This document shows, one piece after another, positions 1 to 8,567 of a stretch of 64,000 nt of DNA (the stretch's first letter is position 1; each line of letters opens with the position of its first letter). Below the pieces are notes generated by a model. That model was not told where the DNA came from. It made no database searches and was given only the letters and a program-made list of their open reading frames with translations. The stretch spans positions 1 through 64,000 of the forward strand of contig NZ_BAAALT010000053.1 in NCBI RefSeq assembly GCF_039528515.1, in the 5' to 3' direction. Made by a program: the position numbers and the translations under genes. The DNA is from Luedemannella flava (GTDB taxonomy: Bacteria; Actinomycetota; Actinomycetes; Mycobacteriales; Micromonosporaceae).

Positions 1-488
1 ACCGCGGACGGCGGGCGTGGCAGTGACCACGTCCGCCGCAGCGTTGAGCGGGCATTGCTGCGCCACCGCGACGTGTCCGCTCGAACACAAGCAGAGATCG
101 CAAGCAGGTCTGTTGAGGCTGTCGGGGTCAATGCCGTCGCGACAACCATGGTGACCGAAACCAGCCCCGGTTCTTGCCAGTGCGGCTGCACGGCCGCGCG
201 AACGCCCGTCAACGTCCGGTCGAATCGTTACGGGTGTATTCATGACGGCCGGTACGCGACAGTGCCGCCTGCCCGGCCGTGATTGATAACATATCCAGCG
301 CACGCGGTTCGTTCAATTGCCATATGTCAATGAAGTGGCTGCACAATCCACTTGCCGCGTCGGCGGAGCGCCGGCCTCATCGGGCATGGCGGCGGCCGGC
401 GCGTCCACGCACCTGCCGTTGGGTCGCGGCATGGCGGGCATGCTTCCGGGCGACCTGGTGATCGATTCGTCTCGATAGTGTTTGCGGC
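1..488. other. No recognisable gene
   Basis: Short open frames exist on both strands, but none resembles a known family, has a convincing ribosome binding site or reads like a conserved protein. The stretch at about 280-330 is AT-richer than its surroundings and could hold a promoter. The left edge may cut an unseen upstream gene. Confidence 0.5.
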
Positions 489-1127
489 ATGCGCATCACG
501 GGTTGGCTCGCCATCGGCGCGGGCGTGACGTTCTTCGCGGCCGATGTCTACCTGTTCGCGGTCCTCGGCGCTGCCGGTTGGAATATCGACATGTTCGACG
601 ACCCAACCGCGCTGCTGCCGTGGCTGGCCGGGCATCAACGTCTCTACCAGGGCCTGTGGCTGATGTACTTCGTGTCGCAGGCGCTCCTGCTGGTCGTCCC
701 GTGGCGCCTCGGCGAGCAGTTGAACGACCGGGCGACCGGCCTGCTCGGCACGGTGTCGGTGGCGTTGGCGATCGTCGGCGTGGCCATGTTCCTCGCCGCG
801 GCGCCGGTTGTCGCGGACGCCTACGCCGGCGGCGTGGACGTCCTACCTCTGCACAACGTCACGGCCGACTTCGGCAAGGACCTGCGCCTGCTGTCCGAGG
901 TCCTGCTGGGGGCGTGGCTCCTCCTTGTCGGCCGCCGGCTCGCGGCCACGTCCGGCCGGCGGGGGTGGTGGGCGCTCGCCGCGATCGGCGGCTGGACGCT
1001 GCTGGTCGCCGCCTGGAAGTTGCTCGACCCCGAGCTGCCGCTCGAGGACTGGCTCGCGTTCCTGCTCGGCGGGGCGTATGTGGTCCTGGGATTCGCGCTG
1101 ATCCGGTCTGCGCGGCCACGGCCGTGA
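489..1127 (+). CDS. Hypothetical polytopic membrane protein
   Basis: A 212-residue protein that is hydrophobic along most of its length, with about six likely membrane segments (roughly residues 5-28, 55-75, 85-110, 135-155, 160-180 and 185-207). The sequence starts MRITGWLAIGAG and ends in the basic tail RSARPRP. I see no enzymatic motif and do not recognise the family, although the layout is like small DUF4386-type membrane proteins of actinomycetes. The ATG is the first in-frame start after an AT-rich region. It is convergent with the GH95 gene and stands alone, so its role cannot be inferred from neighbours. Confidence 0.75.
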   Translation: MRITGWLAIGAGVTFFAADVYLFAVLGAAGWNIDMFDDPTALLPWLAGHQRLYQGLWLMYFVSQALLLVVPWRLGEQLNDRATGLLGTVSVALAIVGVAMFLAAAPVVADAYAGGVDVLPLHNVTADFGKDLRLLSEVLLGAWLLLVGRRLAATSGRRGWWALAAIGGWTLLVAAWKLLDPELPLEDWLAFLLGGAYVVLGFALIRSARPRP

Positions 1128-1256
1128 GGTGCGGCCGGTCGGGGACGTCGCCCACTGCGGCGAATGCCGGCGACGGGCGGCGAGCCGACTATGAGCTGCT
1201 GGTACTGCGTGCCCAGCAGCGGTCGGCTCCCCGCCCGCCGACGCCCTACGACGCGG

Positions 1257-4097
1257 TCAGGTCGTCGTACACGTGATGTTGGTGGGCGCGCCGTTCGTGC
1301 CGTTGACCGTGGCGAGAAAGCCGAACGTGGTGGAGCCGCCGGCCGGCAGCGCGCCGTTGTAGGACGCGTTGGTGACCGTCACCGCGGCCCCGCTCTGGGT
1401 GTATGAGCCGCTCCACATCTGGGTGATGACCTGCCCGTTGGGGAAGGTCCAGGTCACCCGCCAGCCCCGGATGGGGGACGTGCCGGCCGTCACCGTGACC
1501 TCGCCCTGGAACCCGCCGGCCCACGAATTCGTCACGGTGTACACCGCTCGCGCCCCGGTGGACGTCGGAGCGGAACTCGTCGGGATCGGCGACGGCGACG
1601 GGCTCGCACTGGTGGGGATCACCGACGGGGACGCGCTCGCCGAGGCCGTGGCCGTCGCGGTCAGTGTGGGCGACGGTGTCACCCCGGGCCGCGCCACGCG
1701 GTACGTGTGGCCCGCCCGCGCGGCGAACTGGACGACGTCGGTCTCCGGCCGGGTCGTGGCGGGCGTACTGCCGTCGCCGTCAACCAGGGTGAAGCTGCCG
1801 GTGAACAGCCGCGCGCGCAGCCGCGCGGTGCCGTCGCGGTCGGCCCGGATGACAAACTCGTCCGCCTGGCCGTTGGTCCACGCCATGCTCACGGTGTAAC
1901 CGCCCCTGCCCCGCAGGCCGGCCACCTGCCCGGTGGGCCACGCGGTCGGCAGCGCGGGCAGCAGGTGAAGCTCGCCGTTGTGGCTCTGCAGGAGCATCTC
2001 CGCGATGCCGGACGTGGCGCCGAAGTTGCCGTCGATCTGGAACGGCGGGTGCAGGTCGAACATGTTCGGCGCCAACCGGTCGGTGCGGACGAGGTCGCCG
2101 AGCAGCTTGCGGGCCCGTGCGCCGTCCTCAAGGCGTGCCCAGAAATTGATCTTCCAGGCCAGCGACCACCCCGTGCCGTCGTCGCCGCGCAGTTCGAGGG
2201 TCCGCTTGGCGGCCTCGTACAGTTGCGGCGTTCCCCGGCGGGTGACCTGGTTGCTGGGGTGCAGCCCGTACAGGTGCGACACGTGGCGGTGGGTGCGTTC
2301 GGTCTCGACCCAGTCGGCGAGCCACTCCTGGATGTTGCCGCGCGAACCGACCTTCATCGGGGGCAGCCGGTCCTTGGCGGCGCGCACCTGCGTCCGGAAT
2401 GTGGTGTCCACCCCGAGCACCTCGCTCGCCCGGGCGACGCCTTCGAAGAGGTCCCGCAGGATCTGGTTGTCCATGGTCGGACCGGCGCACACGCTCGCGT
2501 TCGAGTGGTGGGGCAGTTCAGGGGAGTTCGACGGGTTGGTCACCAGGTAACCGAGAGTCGGGTGGGTGACCAGGGTGTCGAGGAAGAACTGGGCCGCGCC
2601 CTTCATCGCCGGGTAGTACGACCGGAGGAACTCGACGTCGCCGGTGAACTGGTAATGATCCCAGATCAGCGTGGACAGCCAGGCGCCGCCGGTCTGCCAC
2701 ATGCCCCACAGCGCGCCGTCGACCACGGACGCGCCACGCCACCCGTCGGTGTTGTGGTGCGCGACCCAGCCGCCCGCGCCGTACTGCGCCTGGGCCACCC
2801 TCGCGCCCGTGACCGTGAGGTCTTTGATCATCTCGAACACCGGCAGGAAACACTCCGACAGGTTCGTGGTGTCGCTGGGCCAGTAGTTCATCGGCAGATT
2901 GGCGTTGATCGTGTACTTCGAGTCCCACTGCGGTGCCACGGAGTCATTCCAGATGCCCTGCAGGTTCGCCGGCTGCGTGCCCGGCCGCGAGGAGGAGATG
3001 AGCAGATAGCGCCCGAACTGGAAGAGCAGCGCGGAGAACTGCGGGTCGTTCGTGCTCGCGTGCTGCGCGATGCGCACGTCGGTCGTCTGGTCGGCCGCCG
3101 CCGTGCGACCCAGGTTGATCGTCACCCGGTTGAACAGCGCCTGGTAGTCGGCGACGTGGCGGCTGCGCAGCCCGTCGAAGGAGACGGCCCGGGCGGCGTT
3201 CAGTCTGGTGCGCGCGACGCCCTGGTAGTCCCCGTTGACGGTGCGGTAGTTGACGTAGCTTGAGCCGATCGAGACGAGAACGGTCACGGCGGTGGCGCCG
3301 GACACGCGCAGGGTGCCGCCCGAACTGCTGACGGTGCCGCCGGTGGCGACGGCATTGGCCAGCGCGAGGAACCGCACCGACCCGTTGACGCCCTCCATGC
3401 TGCCGGAGATGCCGTCCAGGCCGATCGTCGCGGCGTCCGGGCTTGACACCGTGGTGCGCTGCGGGCTGTCGAACGTCGCGCTGAAGGTGATCGCGTTGGC
3501 CCGGTCGGCGGTCAGCCGGATTACGATGACCTGGTCGGGGGCGCTGGCGAACACCTCGCGTCGGTACCGTACGCCGTTCAGCACGTACGTGGTGGTGGCG
3601 GTGGCGGTGGTCAGGTCGAGCATCCGTACGTACTCGGACGCGCCGCTGGCGGAGCCGAAGGCGAGCCGCAGGTTGCCGACGGTCTGGTAGGCCAGCTGCC
3701 CGCCCGGCGTGCCCATCATCGTCTGGTTGATCAGATCCTGCGCGGCGGTCCACTGGTCGGCGAAGACCCGTCGCCGGATCTCCGCCAGGTTGGACGCGCC
3801 GCGGGTGTTGGCGGAGTCGTACGGGCCGCCGGCCCAGATGGTGTCCTCGTTGAGCTGCAGCCGCTCCGTGTCGACGTTGCCGAACACCATCGCGCCGAGG
3901 CGCCCGTTGCCGATGGGGAGCGCCCGCAACCACTCCGTGCCGGCCGGCTCGTCGTACCACAGCGCGAGGTCGTTCGCGGCGAGCACCTGCGGCGGTGCCG
4001 CGGCACCGGCGACCGCCGTCCATCCGACCGGCAGCAGGGCCGCGCCGGCCCCGACCGCACCAGCCTTGAGCAGTTTTCTCCGGGTTACTTCGTGCAT
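1257..4097 (-). CDS. Secreted GH95-family glycoside hydrolase (alpha-L-fucosidase-like) with C-terminal CBM2
   Basis: About 946 residues. The N-terminus has a twin-arginine-type signal (TRRKLLKAG followed by a hydrophobic stretch and AGAAA). The catalytic part carries GH95 landmarks: LPIGNGRLGAMVFG near residue 60, NLQGIWND, NANLPMNYWP, RHVSHLYGLHPSNQ, and QIDGNFG near the end of the domain. A Ser/Thr/Pro linker leads to a CBM2-like module (about 850-946) with conserved Trp and Asn residues. GH95 enzymes hydrolyse alpha-1,2-linked L-fucose or L-galactose by inversion, so a role in plant xyloglucan or pectin side chains is likely; exact substrate is inferred. Two ATGs are possible; the second (4097) has better spacing from GGAAAG. 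An operator-like palindrome lies just upstream. Confidence 0.9.
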   Translation of the reverse strand: MHEVTRRKLLKAGAVGAGAALLPVGWTAVAGAAAPPQVLAANDLALWYDEPAGTEWLRALPIGNGRLGAMVFGNVDTERLQLNEDTIWAGGPYDSANTRGASNLAEIRRRVFADQWTAAQDLINQTMMGTPGGQLAYQTVGNLRLAFGSASGASEYVRMLDLTTATATTTYVLNGVRYRREVFASAPDQVIVIRLTADRANAITFSATFDSPQRTTVSSPDAATIGLDGISGSMEGVNGSVRFLALANAVATGGTVSSSGGTLRVSGATAVTVLVSIGSSYVNYRTVNGDYQGVARTRLNAARAVSFDGLRSRHVADYQALFNRVTINLGRTAAADQTTDVRIAQHASTNDPQFSALLFQFGRYLLISSSRPGTQPANLQGIWNDSVAPQWDSKYTINANLPMNYWPSDTTNLSECFLPVFEMIKDLTVTGARVAQAQYGAGGWVAHHNTDGWRGASVVDGALWGMWQTGGAWLSTLIWDHYQFTGDVEFLRSYYPAMKGAAQFFLDTLVTHPTLGYLVTNPSNSPELPHHSNASVCAGPTMDNQILRDLFEGVARASEVLGVDTTFRTQVRAAKDRLPPMKVGSRGNIQEWLADWVETERTHRHVSHLYGLHPSNQVTRRGTPQLYEAAKRTLELRGDDGTGWSLAWKINFWARLEDGARARKLLGDLVRTDRLAPNMFDLHPPFQIDGNFGATSGIAEMLLQSHNGELHLLPALPTAWPTGQVAGLRGRGGYTVSMAWTNGQADEFVIRADRDGTARLRARLFTGSFTLVDGDGSTPATTRPETDVVQFAARAGHTYRVARPGVTPSPTLTATATASASASPSVIPTSASPSPSPIPTSSAPTSTGARAVYTVTNSWAGGFQGEVTVTAGTSPIRGWRVTWTFPNGQVITQMWSGSYTQSGAAVTVTNASYNGALPAGGSTTFGFLATVNGTNGAPTNITCTTT

Positions 4098-4151
4098 GAC
4101 CATTCTTTCCAGGCGGCGAAATCAGGGACGGTGCATGTGCGGTTCCGTGCC

Positions 4152-4165
4152 TGTTAGCGTTAACA
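4152..4165. promoter_or_regulatory. Operator-like palindrome upstream of the GH95 gene
   Basis: TGTTAGCGTTAACA lies about 55 bases upstream of the GH95 start. Read on the gene's strand it is TGTTAACGCTAACA, which differs at one base from the element upstream of the GH43 gene (24420-24433). Its form and place resemble LacI-family operators of actinomycete sugar-utilisation genes; the regulator is not in this window. Confidence 0.5.
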
Positions 4166-4771
4166 ACGCTATCGACTCTCGCCGATGAGGTGACGATTCG
4201 TCAAGATGAATCAGCGTAGTGCGCGAGCGCCCTTTCGTCGGCCGGGCGGGTGCAGAACCTGCGTTTTCGGATGACGCAATCAGTACCGAATATCGGTTAT
4301 CAAAGTCGTTGTTGCCGAGTCGCGCACAACGCGTCGGATCTGACTGTGGGCAGACGACGAGTAGCGTCAGGTGAGCGGAACCCCGCCTTGGCGTAGTCGC
4401 GGGTGGCCATGAGACTGCCGGCGAAGATGCCGGCCGGCTTGCCCGCGGCGATTTTCTCCCGCGTTGCGTGCCGCTTCCCTGGCTTTCGATCTGGACGATG
4501 CAGAGAACTTCCTGGTCGCGGTGGCAAAATAGCAACTGGACTGGCTGTCGAGCCGCCGGCGCGAATCGGGTTGACGCCTCTGGTGCCCAATGGCGGATAG
4601 GTGCGAAGCGGGCGGCGAGGGCGGCGGCCTGGCAGTCGAGTACGGCGAACTCCTCGGGCGGCTGCCGTTGCCCTCCGTACGTGAGATCCGTACACAATGG
4701 AGTGCCGCGGCCGCGACGGCTGGCGGGGCCACCATATACTTCCTGGCTCGGCCGGATATTCAGGGGTTTAC
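4166..4771. other. Divergent intergenic region, no supported gene
   Basis: About 600 bases between the divergent GH95 and kinase genes. Open frames on both strands are arginine-rich and lack family resemblance. A short plus-strand stretch ending at about 4530 (ALRAASLAFDLDDAENF, then LVAVAK and a stop) reads somewhat like protein and might be the tail of a decayed gene, but I cannot assign it. Confidence 0.4.
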
Positions 4772-6364
4772 ATGCTACAGCGCGGCGTAACGCTGGACGA
4801 ACGGTACGTACTACGCGAGCCGGTCGGCCGCGGGGGCATGGGCGAGGTCTGGCGCGCCGACGACACCGTGCTCGGGCGGGTGGTCGCAGTCAAAGTGTTG
4901 CTTTCGAACTTGTCCGGCGATACCGAGTTCGCCGAGCGGTTCTACGCCGAGGCCCGGGCGATGGCGGCGCTGAGCGATCCGAACATCGTCGAGGTCTACG
5001 ACTACGGCCAAGCGTTCGGTATGGCCTACCTGGTGATGCAGTTCGTGCCGGGCGAGTCGCTGCGCGCCGTGCTCCGCCGGACCGGTCCGCTTCCGGCGCA
5101 CGAGGTCATGAACCTGGTGACCCAGGCCGGCCGGGCGCTGCATCACGCCCATGTCAACGGTTTCGTGCACCGCGACGTGAAGCCGGGCAACCTTCTGATC
5201 CGGCCGGACGGCCGGCTGATTCTCACCGACTTCGGCATCGCCCGCAGCATCGCGGCCACCCGGCTGACCCAGTCCGGCTTCATAGTCGGAACACCGTCCT
5301 ATCTCGCCCCAGAACAGTTCGCCGGCGCACCGAGCGGTCCGGCGGCGGACATCTATGCGCTCGGGGTTGTCGCCTACGAATGCCTCACGCTGCGTCCGCC
5401 GTTTGTCGGGGACACGCCCGCCGCCCTCGCGGCGATGCAGGTGCGCAACGAGCCGCCGCCGCTCCCACCGTCGGTGCCGGAGTCGGTGCGCACTGTCGTC
5501 ATGCGCGCGCTCGAGAAAGAGCCTTGGCAGCGCTGGTCGACCGCCGCCGCCATGGCCGACGCTGCGGTGGCCGCCGCGGCGGGAGCGGTCGTGCCGTGGA
5601 CGCGGGAGCGTCGCCCGGGCTCCGCGCCAGCCGAGCCGGGACCGGCGCCGATGGGCTCGTCGGGGCGCCTGGCCGTGCCGCCGACGGCGACGTCCGGCCG
5701 CATGATCGCACCAGCCACCGGACCGACGGTTCCGATGGGTTCGACGTCGCCCGACATCGCGGCGCCGCCGATGGTCCCGATCATTCCGGCCGCGCCCGTG
5801 GGCGTGTCTCCACGGGCGCAGATCAGCCGGACCGGGCGCCGCCGGGTGGTCCTCGTGGCCGGGGCCGGCCTGCTCATCGCCGCGCTCGTGGGCTGGGCCA
5901 CGCTGGTGGCCATGAGGCCGGACCGGGTGGTGGCGGCACCGCCAGGGGCCACGTCGTCGTCCCAGCCGACGCCGAGCCGTAGCCCGAGTGCCGGCGTGAC
6001 CACGAGCACGCCTCCGACCACGACCGCGGCGGCGCCTAGAACCGCGCCCGCGCGGACGACCACCCGGGCGCCCGTGGTCTCGGTGCGGACGACCACGAAG
6101 GTCACCACCCGTGCGCCGGCCACCACACCCACTCCCGGTCCCGGCCAGGTCTCGGTTCCGAACGTGATCGCGCAGTACGAGTACGCGGCCGACTACGTCA
6201 TCCGGGGGGCCACGCTCCAGCCGGAGTTCACCTACGTGGACGACCCCGTCAAGTGCTACGTGGTGGCGCAGGATCCGCCCGCGGGTTCGATCGTGCCGAA
6301 GAACTCCCGGGTGGTCATGACGGTCGCCCGCTACAGCACCACCTGTCAGCCGGGCGTCGGGTGA
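4772..6364 (+). CDS. Transmembrane Ser/Thr protein kinase with one PASTA domain
   Basis: 530 residues of PknB type. The kinase domain spans about residues 10-270, with glycine loop GRGGMGEVW, Lys in VAVKVLL, catalytic loop HRDVKPGNLL and DFG in DFGIARS. A Pro/Ala-rich juxtamembrane stretch leads to a membrane helix (VVLVAGAGLLIAALVGWATL, about 355-376). An extracellular Thr/Pro linker and a single PASTA-like domain (VPNVIAQYEYAADYVIRGA to MTVARY) follow. Such kinases sense cell-wall fragments and phosphorylate division or wall-synthesis proteins. The start chosen is the ATG of MLQRGVTLDERY, with AGGGG upstream; longer frames have no kinase sequence. It is monocistronic and not close to dcw or pknA genes, so its target is unknown. 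Confidence 0.93.
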   Translation: MLQRGVTLDERYVLREPVGRGGMGEVWRADDTVLGRVVAVKVLLSNLSGDTEFAERFYAEARAMAALSDPNIVEVYDYGQAFGMAYLVMQFVPGESLRAVLRRTGPLPAHEVMNLVTQAGRALHHAHVNGFVHRDVKPGNLLIRPDGRLILTDFGIARSIAATRLTQSGFIVGTPSYLAPEQFAGAPSGPAADIYALGVVAYECLTLRPPFVGDTPAALAAMQVRNEPPPLPPSVPESVRTVVMRALEKEPWQRWSTAAAMADAAVAAAAGAVVPWTRERRPGSAPAEPGPAPMGSSGRLAVPPTATSGRMIAPATGPTVPMGSTSPDIAAPPMVPIIPAAPVGVSPRAQISRTGRRRVVLVAGAGLLIAALVGWATLVAMRPDRVVAAPPGATSSSQPTPSRSPSAGVTTSTPPTTTAAAPRTAPARTTTRAPVVSVRTTTKVTTRAPATTPTPGPGQVSVPNVIAQYEYAADYVIRGATLQPEFTYVDDPVKCYVVAQDPPAGSIVPKNSRVVMTVARYSTTCQPGVG

Positions 6365-6404
6365 GAGGCCGGGCACACGGCTGGATGGCCGCCGTGGGCG
6401 CCAA

Positions 6405-6845
6405 TTACGGGCGTGGACCCGTGACCGTATCCCCGATCACGGCGGCTACCTCGGCAGGGACCGTCAGCGGAGCGAGATGGGCGGCGTCACGCCGCAGGAC
6501 GTGCCATCCCGCCCGCTCCGCCGTTGTGGCTACGTCGTCGTAAGCGGGTGAGCCGGACGTAGGTGTGGCCGAGCCGGTCGCAGGTAGGAGCGGACAACGG
6601 TGCCTCCTCCTCGTACAGGTCAAGGGGTGTGGGCCGCAGTTCCGCGCGGAACGGTTCGCGGACCTCGGGGTGGGGGATCTCGTGCGTCAGGGTCTCGGCC
6701 GGGAACCAGGTGTCCAGGGCGGGGGACCGGACAGAGTGGGCCGGAGGTCGGGGACGGCGACGACGTGGCGGTCGGCGAGCAGCAGTTGGGCCACGGCCTC
6801 CCAGCTGTACGGGCCCAGGAGCGGACTGCGGATAAGAATGATCAA
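6405..6845 (-). pseudogene. Decayed alpha/beta-hydrolase gene (two frameshifts, internal deletion)
   Basis: Three consecutive pieces in two frames read as one small alpha/beta-hydrolase. The N-terminal piece (about 6845-6720) gives LIRSPLLGPYSWEAVAQLLL and VVAVPDLRP. The middle piece (about 6717-6546, other frame) gives LDTWFPAETLTHEIPHPEVR, FRAELRPTPLDLYEEEAP and GHTYVRLT. The third (about 6545-6405, back in the first frame) gives AYDDVATTAERAGWHVLRRD, AAHLAPLTVPAEVAAVI, the usual His-containing end of the family. The stretch that should carry the GxSxG nucleophile is missing between pieces one and two. The gene cannot make an active enzyme. The start is a TTG and is uncertain. Confidence 0.7.
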
Positions 6846-6903
6846 AATAGGTCCCGCAGGTCCATTTCTCGGTATCAAGAAGTCGGCTGCGCGGATTCTT
6901 GTT

Positions 6904-6926
6904 CGAAAGTAGTGGGAACACTTTCG
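6904..6926. promoter_or_regulatory. CGAAAGT/ACTTTCG inverted repeat upstream of GH10 xylanase
   Basis: CGAAAGT and ACTTTCG are separated by nine bases, just before TTGACT (6934-6939) and about 90 bases before the xylanase start. A related CGAAA-GTG-TTTCG site precedes the other xylanase at 56648. CGAAA/TTTCG inverted repeats are known repressor sites of Streptomyces xylanase genes; binding here is inference. Confidence 0.55.
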
Positions 6927-7015
6927 GAATATATTGACTGTTTTGATTTTCTATCCGGAGAATGCGCCAGCGGCAAGTTACTCCGTCCCGCCGCCATTCG
7001 CAGGGAGAAACAGTC

Positions 7016-8473
7016 ATGCCCCGTCACCTTGGCTCACCCGGCAACCCGTCGAGTCGTCTTCGAACACTCCTGGTCCTGGGCGCGGTCGGCCTGCTCGGTG
7101 TAACCCTCGCCGTGACGATCAACACCTCCGCGAATGCGGCGGCCAGCCTCGGTGCCGGCGCGGCCATGAGCGGTCGCTTCTTCGGCACCGCCGTCGGCGC
7201 GACCAATCTCAACGACTCGACATACAGTTCACTACTGGCGACCGAGTTCACCATGGTGACACCGGACAACGAGTTGAAGTGGGAGTTCACGGAGCCGAGC
7301 CGTAACCAGTACTACTTCGTCAAGGCCGACGCCATCGCCGCCAGGGCAGCGGCCCTCGGCGTGCCGATGCGCGGGCGTGTGCTCGTGTGGCACTCGCAGC
7401 TGCCGGCGTGGGTCAACGCCATCGCCTCGCCGACCGAGCTGGCCACCGCGATGCAGAACCACATCAACATCGTCATGGGCCGCTACAAGGGCAGGATCAA
7501 CGCCTGGGAGGTGGTGAACGAGGCCTTCGCTGACAACGGCAGCGTGCGTACCAGCGTCTTCAGCGCGCGCCTGGGCAGCAACACCAGCTGGATCGAGACA
7601 GCGTTCCGCACCGCCCGGGCCGCCGACCCGGCCGCGAAGCTCTGCTACGCCGACTACAACATCGAGAGCTGGGACAACCCCAAGACCCAGGCCGTGTACG
7701 CGATGGTCCGCGACTTCAAGACCCGCGGCGTGCCGATCGACTGCGTGGGGTTCCAGGCACACTTCACCGCGACCTGGCCCGTACCGAGCAGCTTCCAGAC
7801 CACGATGCAGAGCTTCGCCGCCCTCGGCGTGGACGTCCAGCTCACCGAGCTCGACGTCGAAGGCACCGGCGCCGCGCAGGCGAACAGCTACAGCACGGCC
7901 GTCGCCGTATGCCTGGCGGTGTCCCACTGCACCGGCATCAGCGTCTCGCAGATCCGCGACTCCGACTCGTTCCGCGGCGGCGCTACGCCACTGCTCTTCG
8001 ACCGGTACGGCGCGAAGAAGCCGGCGTACGACGCGGTCCTGGCCAGGTTCTACCCTGGCCCCGTCACGCCGCCCGTGCCGAGTACCTCCGCCCCGGTAAC
8101 CAGTCCGCCGGTCACCAGCTCCCCGCTGGTCACGACCCGGCAGGTGCCCACCACGTCCGCGTCGGGTCAACCTGGCGCGTGCACCGCAACGTACCGCCTG
8201 GTCAGCGCATGGCAGGGCGGCTTCCAGGCCGAGGTGACCATCCGCAACAACAGTGCCACCACCATCTACAGCTGGACCGCGTCGCTGGGACTGCGGAGCG
8301 GACAGTCGACGAACAACCTCTGGAACGGCGTCCCCGGTGCGACCTCCGGGACCATCGCCGTCCGCAACGCGCCGCACAACGGCACGCTCGCGGGCAGCGG
8401 CACCACCTCGTTCGGATTCGTCGCCAGTGGTCCCAGCACGCCGGCGCCGACCGTGAGTTGCAGCACCCCGTAA
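7016..8473 (+). CDS. Secreted GH10 endo-1,4-beta-xylanase with C-terminal CBM2
   Basis: 485 residues. The signal peptide has a basic start (MPRHLGSPGNPSSRLR), a hydrophobic core and an ANA-type cleavage site. The GH10 barrel (about residues 45-345) shows TPDNELKWEF, VLVWHSQLPAW, the acid/base Glu in WEVVNEAFAD and the nucleophile Glu in QLTELDVEG. A Pro/Thr/Ser linker leads to a CBM2-like module (about 390-485) containing WQGGFQAEVTI and NNLWNG. The enzyme should cut the xylan backbone outside the cell with retention. The ATG at 7016 with GGGAGA upstream was preferred to the longer in-frame extension, which lacks signal-peptide form. A strong hairpin follows the stop. Confidence 0.95.
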   Translation: MPRHLGSPGNPSSRLRTLLVLGAVGLLGVTLAVTINTSANAAASLGAGAAMSGRFFGTAVGATNLNDSTYSSLLATEFTMVTPDNELKWEFTEPSRNQYYFVKADAIAARAAALGVPMRGRVLVWHSQLPAWVNAIASPTELATAMQNHINIVMGRYKGRINAWEVVNEAFADNGSVRTSVFSARLGSNTSWIETAFRTARAADPAAKLCYADYNIESWDNPKTQAVYAMVRDFKTRGVPIDCVGFQAHFTATWPVPSSFQTTMQSFAALGVDVQLTELDVEGTGAAQANSYSTAVAVCLAVSHCTGISVSQIRDSDSFRGGATPLLFDRYGAKKPAYDAVLARFYPGPVTPPVPSTSAPVTSPPVTSSPLVTTRQVPTTSASGQPGACTATYRLVSAWQGGFQAEVTIRNNSATTIYSWTASLGLRSGQSTNNLWNGVPGATSGTIAVRNAPHNGTLAGSGTTSFGFVASGPSTPAPTVSCSTP

Positions 8474-8502
8474 TCGGGCACGCTTCCCGACCGGGCACCC
8501 AT

Positions 8503-8534
8503 GGCCGTGAGCAGCATTTCTGCTGCTCACGGCC
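8503..8534. terminator. Perfect 14-bp hairpin between convergent genes
   Basis: GGCCGTGAGCAGCA, loop TTTC, then TGCTGCTCACGGCC. It sits between the convergent xylanase and the minus-strand gene at 8568, so it can terminate both. The T-tract is weak on either side, as is common in actinomycetes. Confidence 0.75.
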
Positions 8535-8567
8535 GTGATTTGTACGGCGCCCGAAGAGTGCTCCGCG

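Noticed and set aside
1707..3263. 518-residue plus-strand frame
   Set aside because: Antisense to the GH95 gene, no family pattern.
4470..4530. Short protein-like end (AFDLDDAENFLVAVAK, stop) on the plus strand
   Set aside because: Too short and without known relatives to call a gene or remnant.
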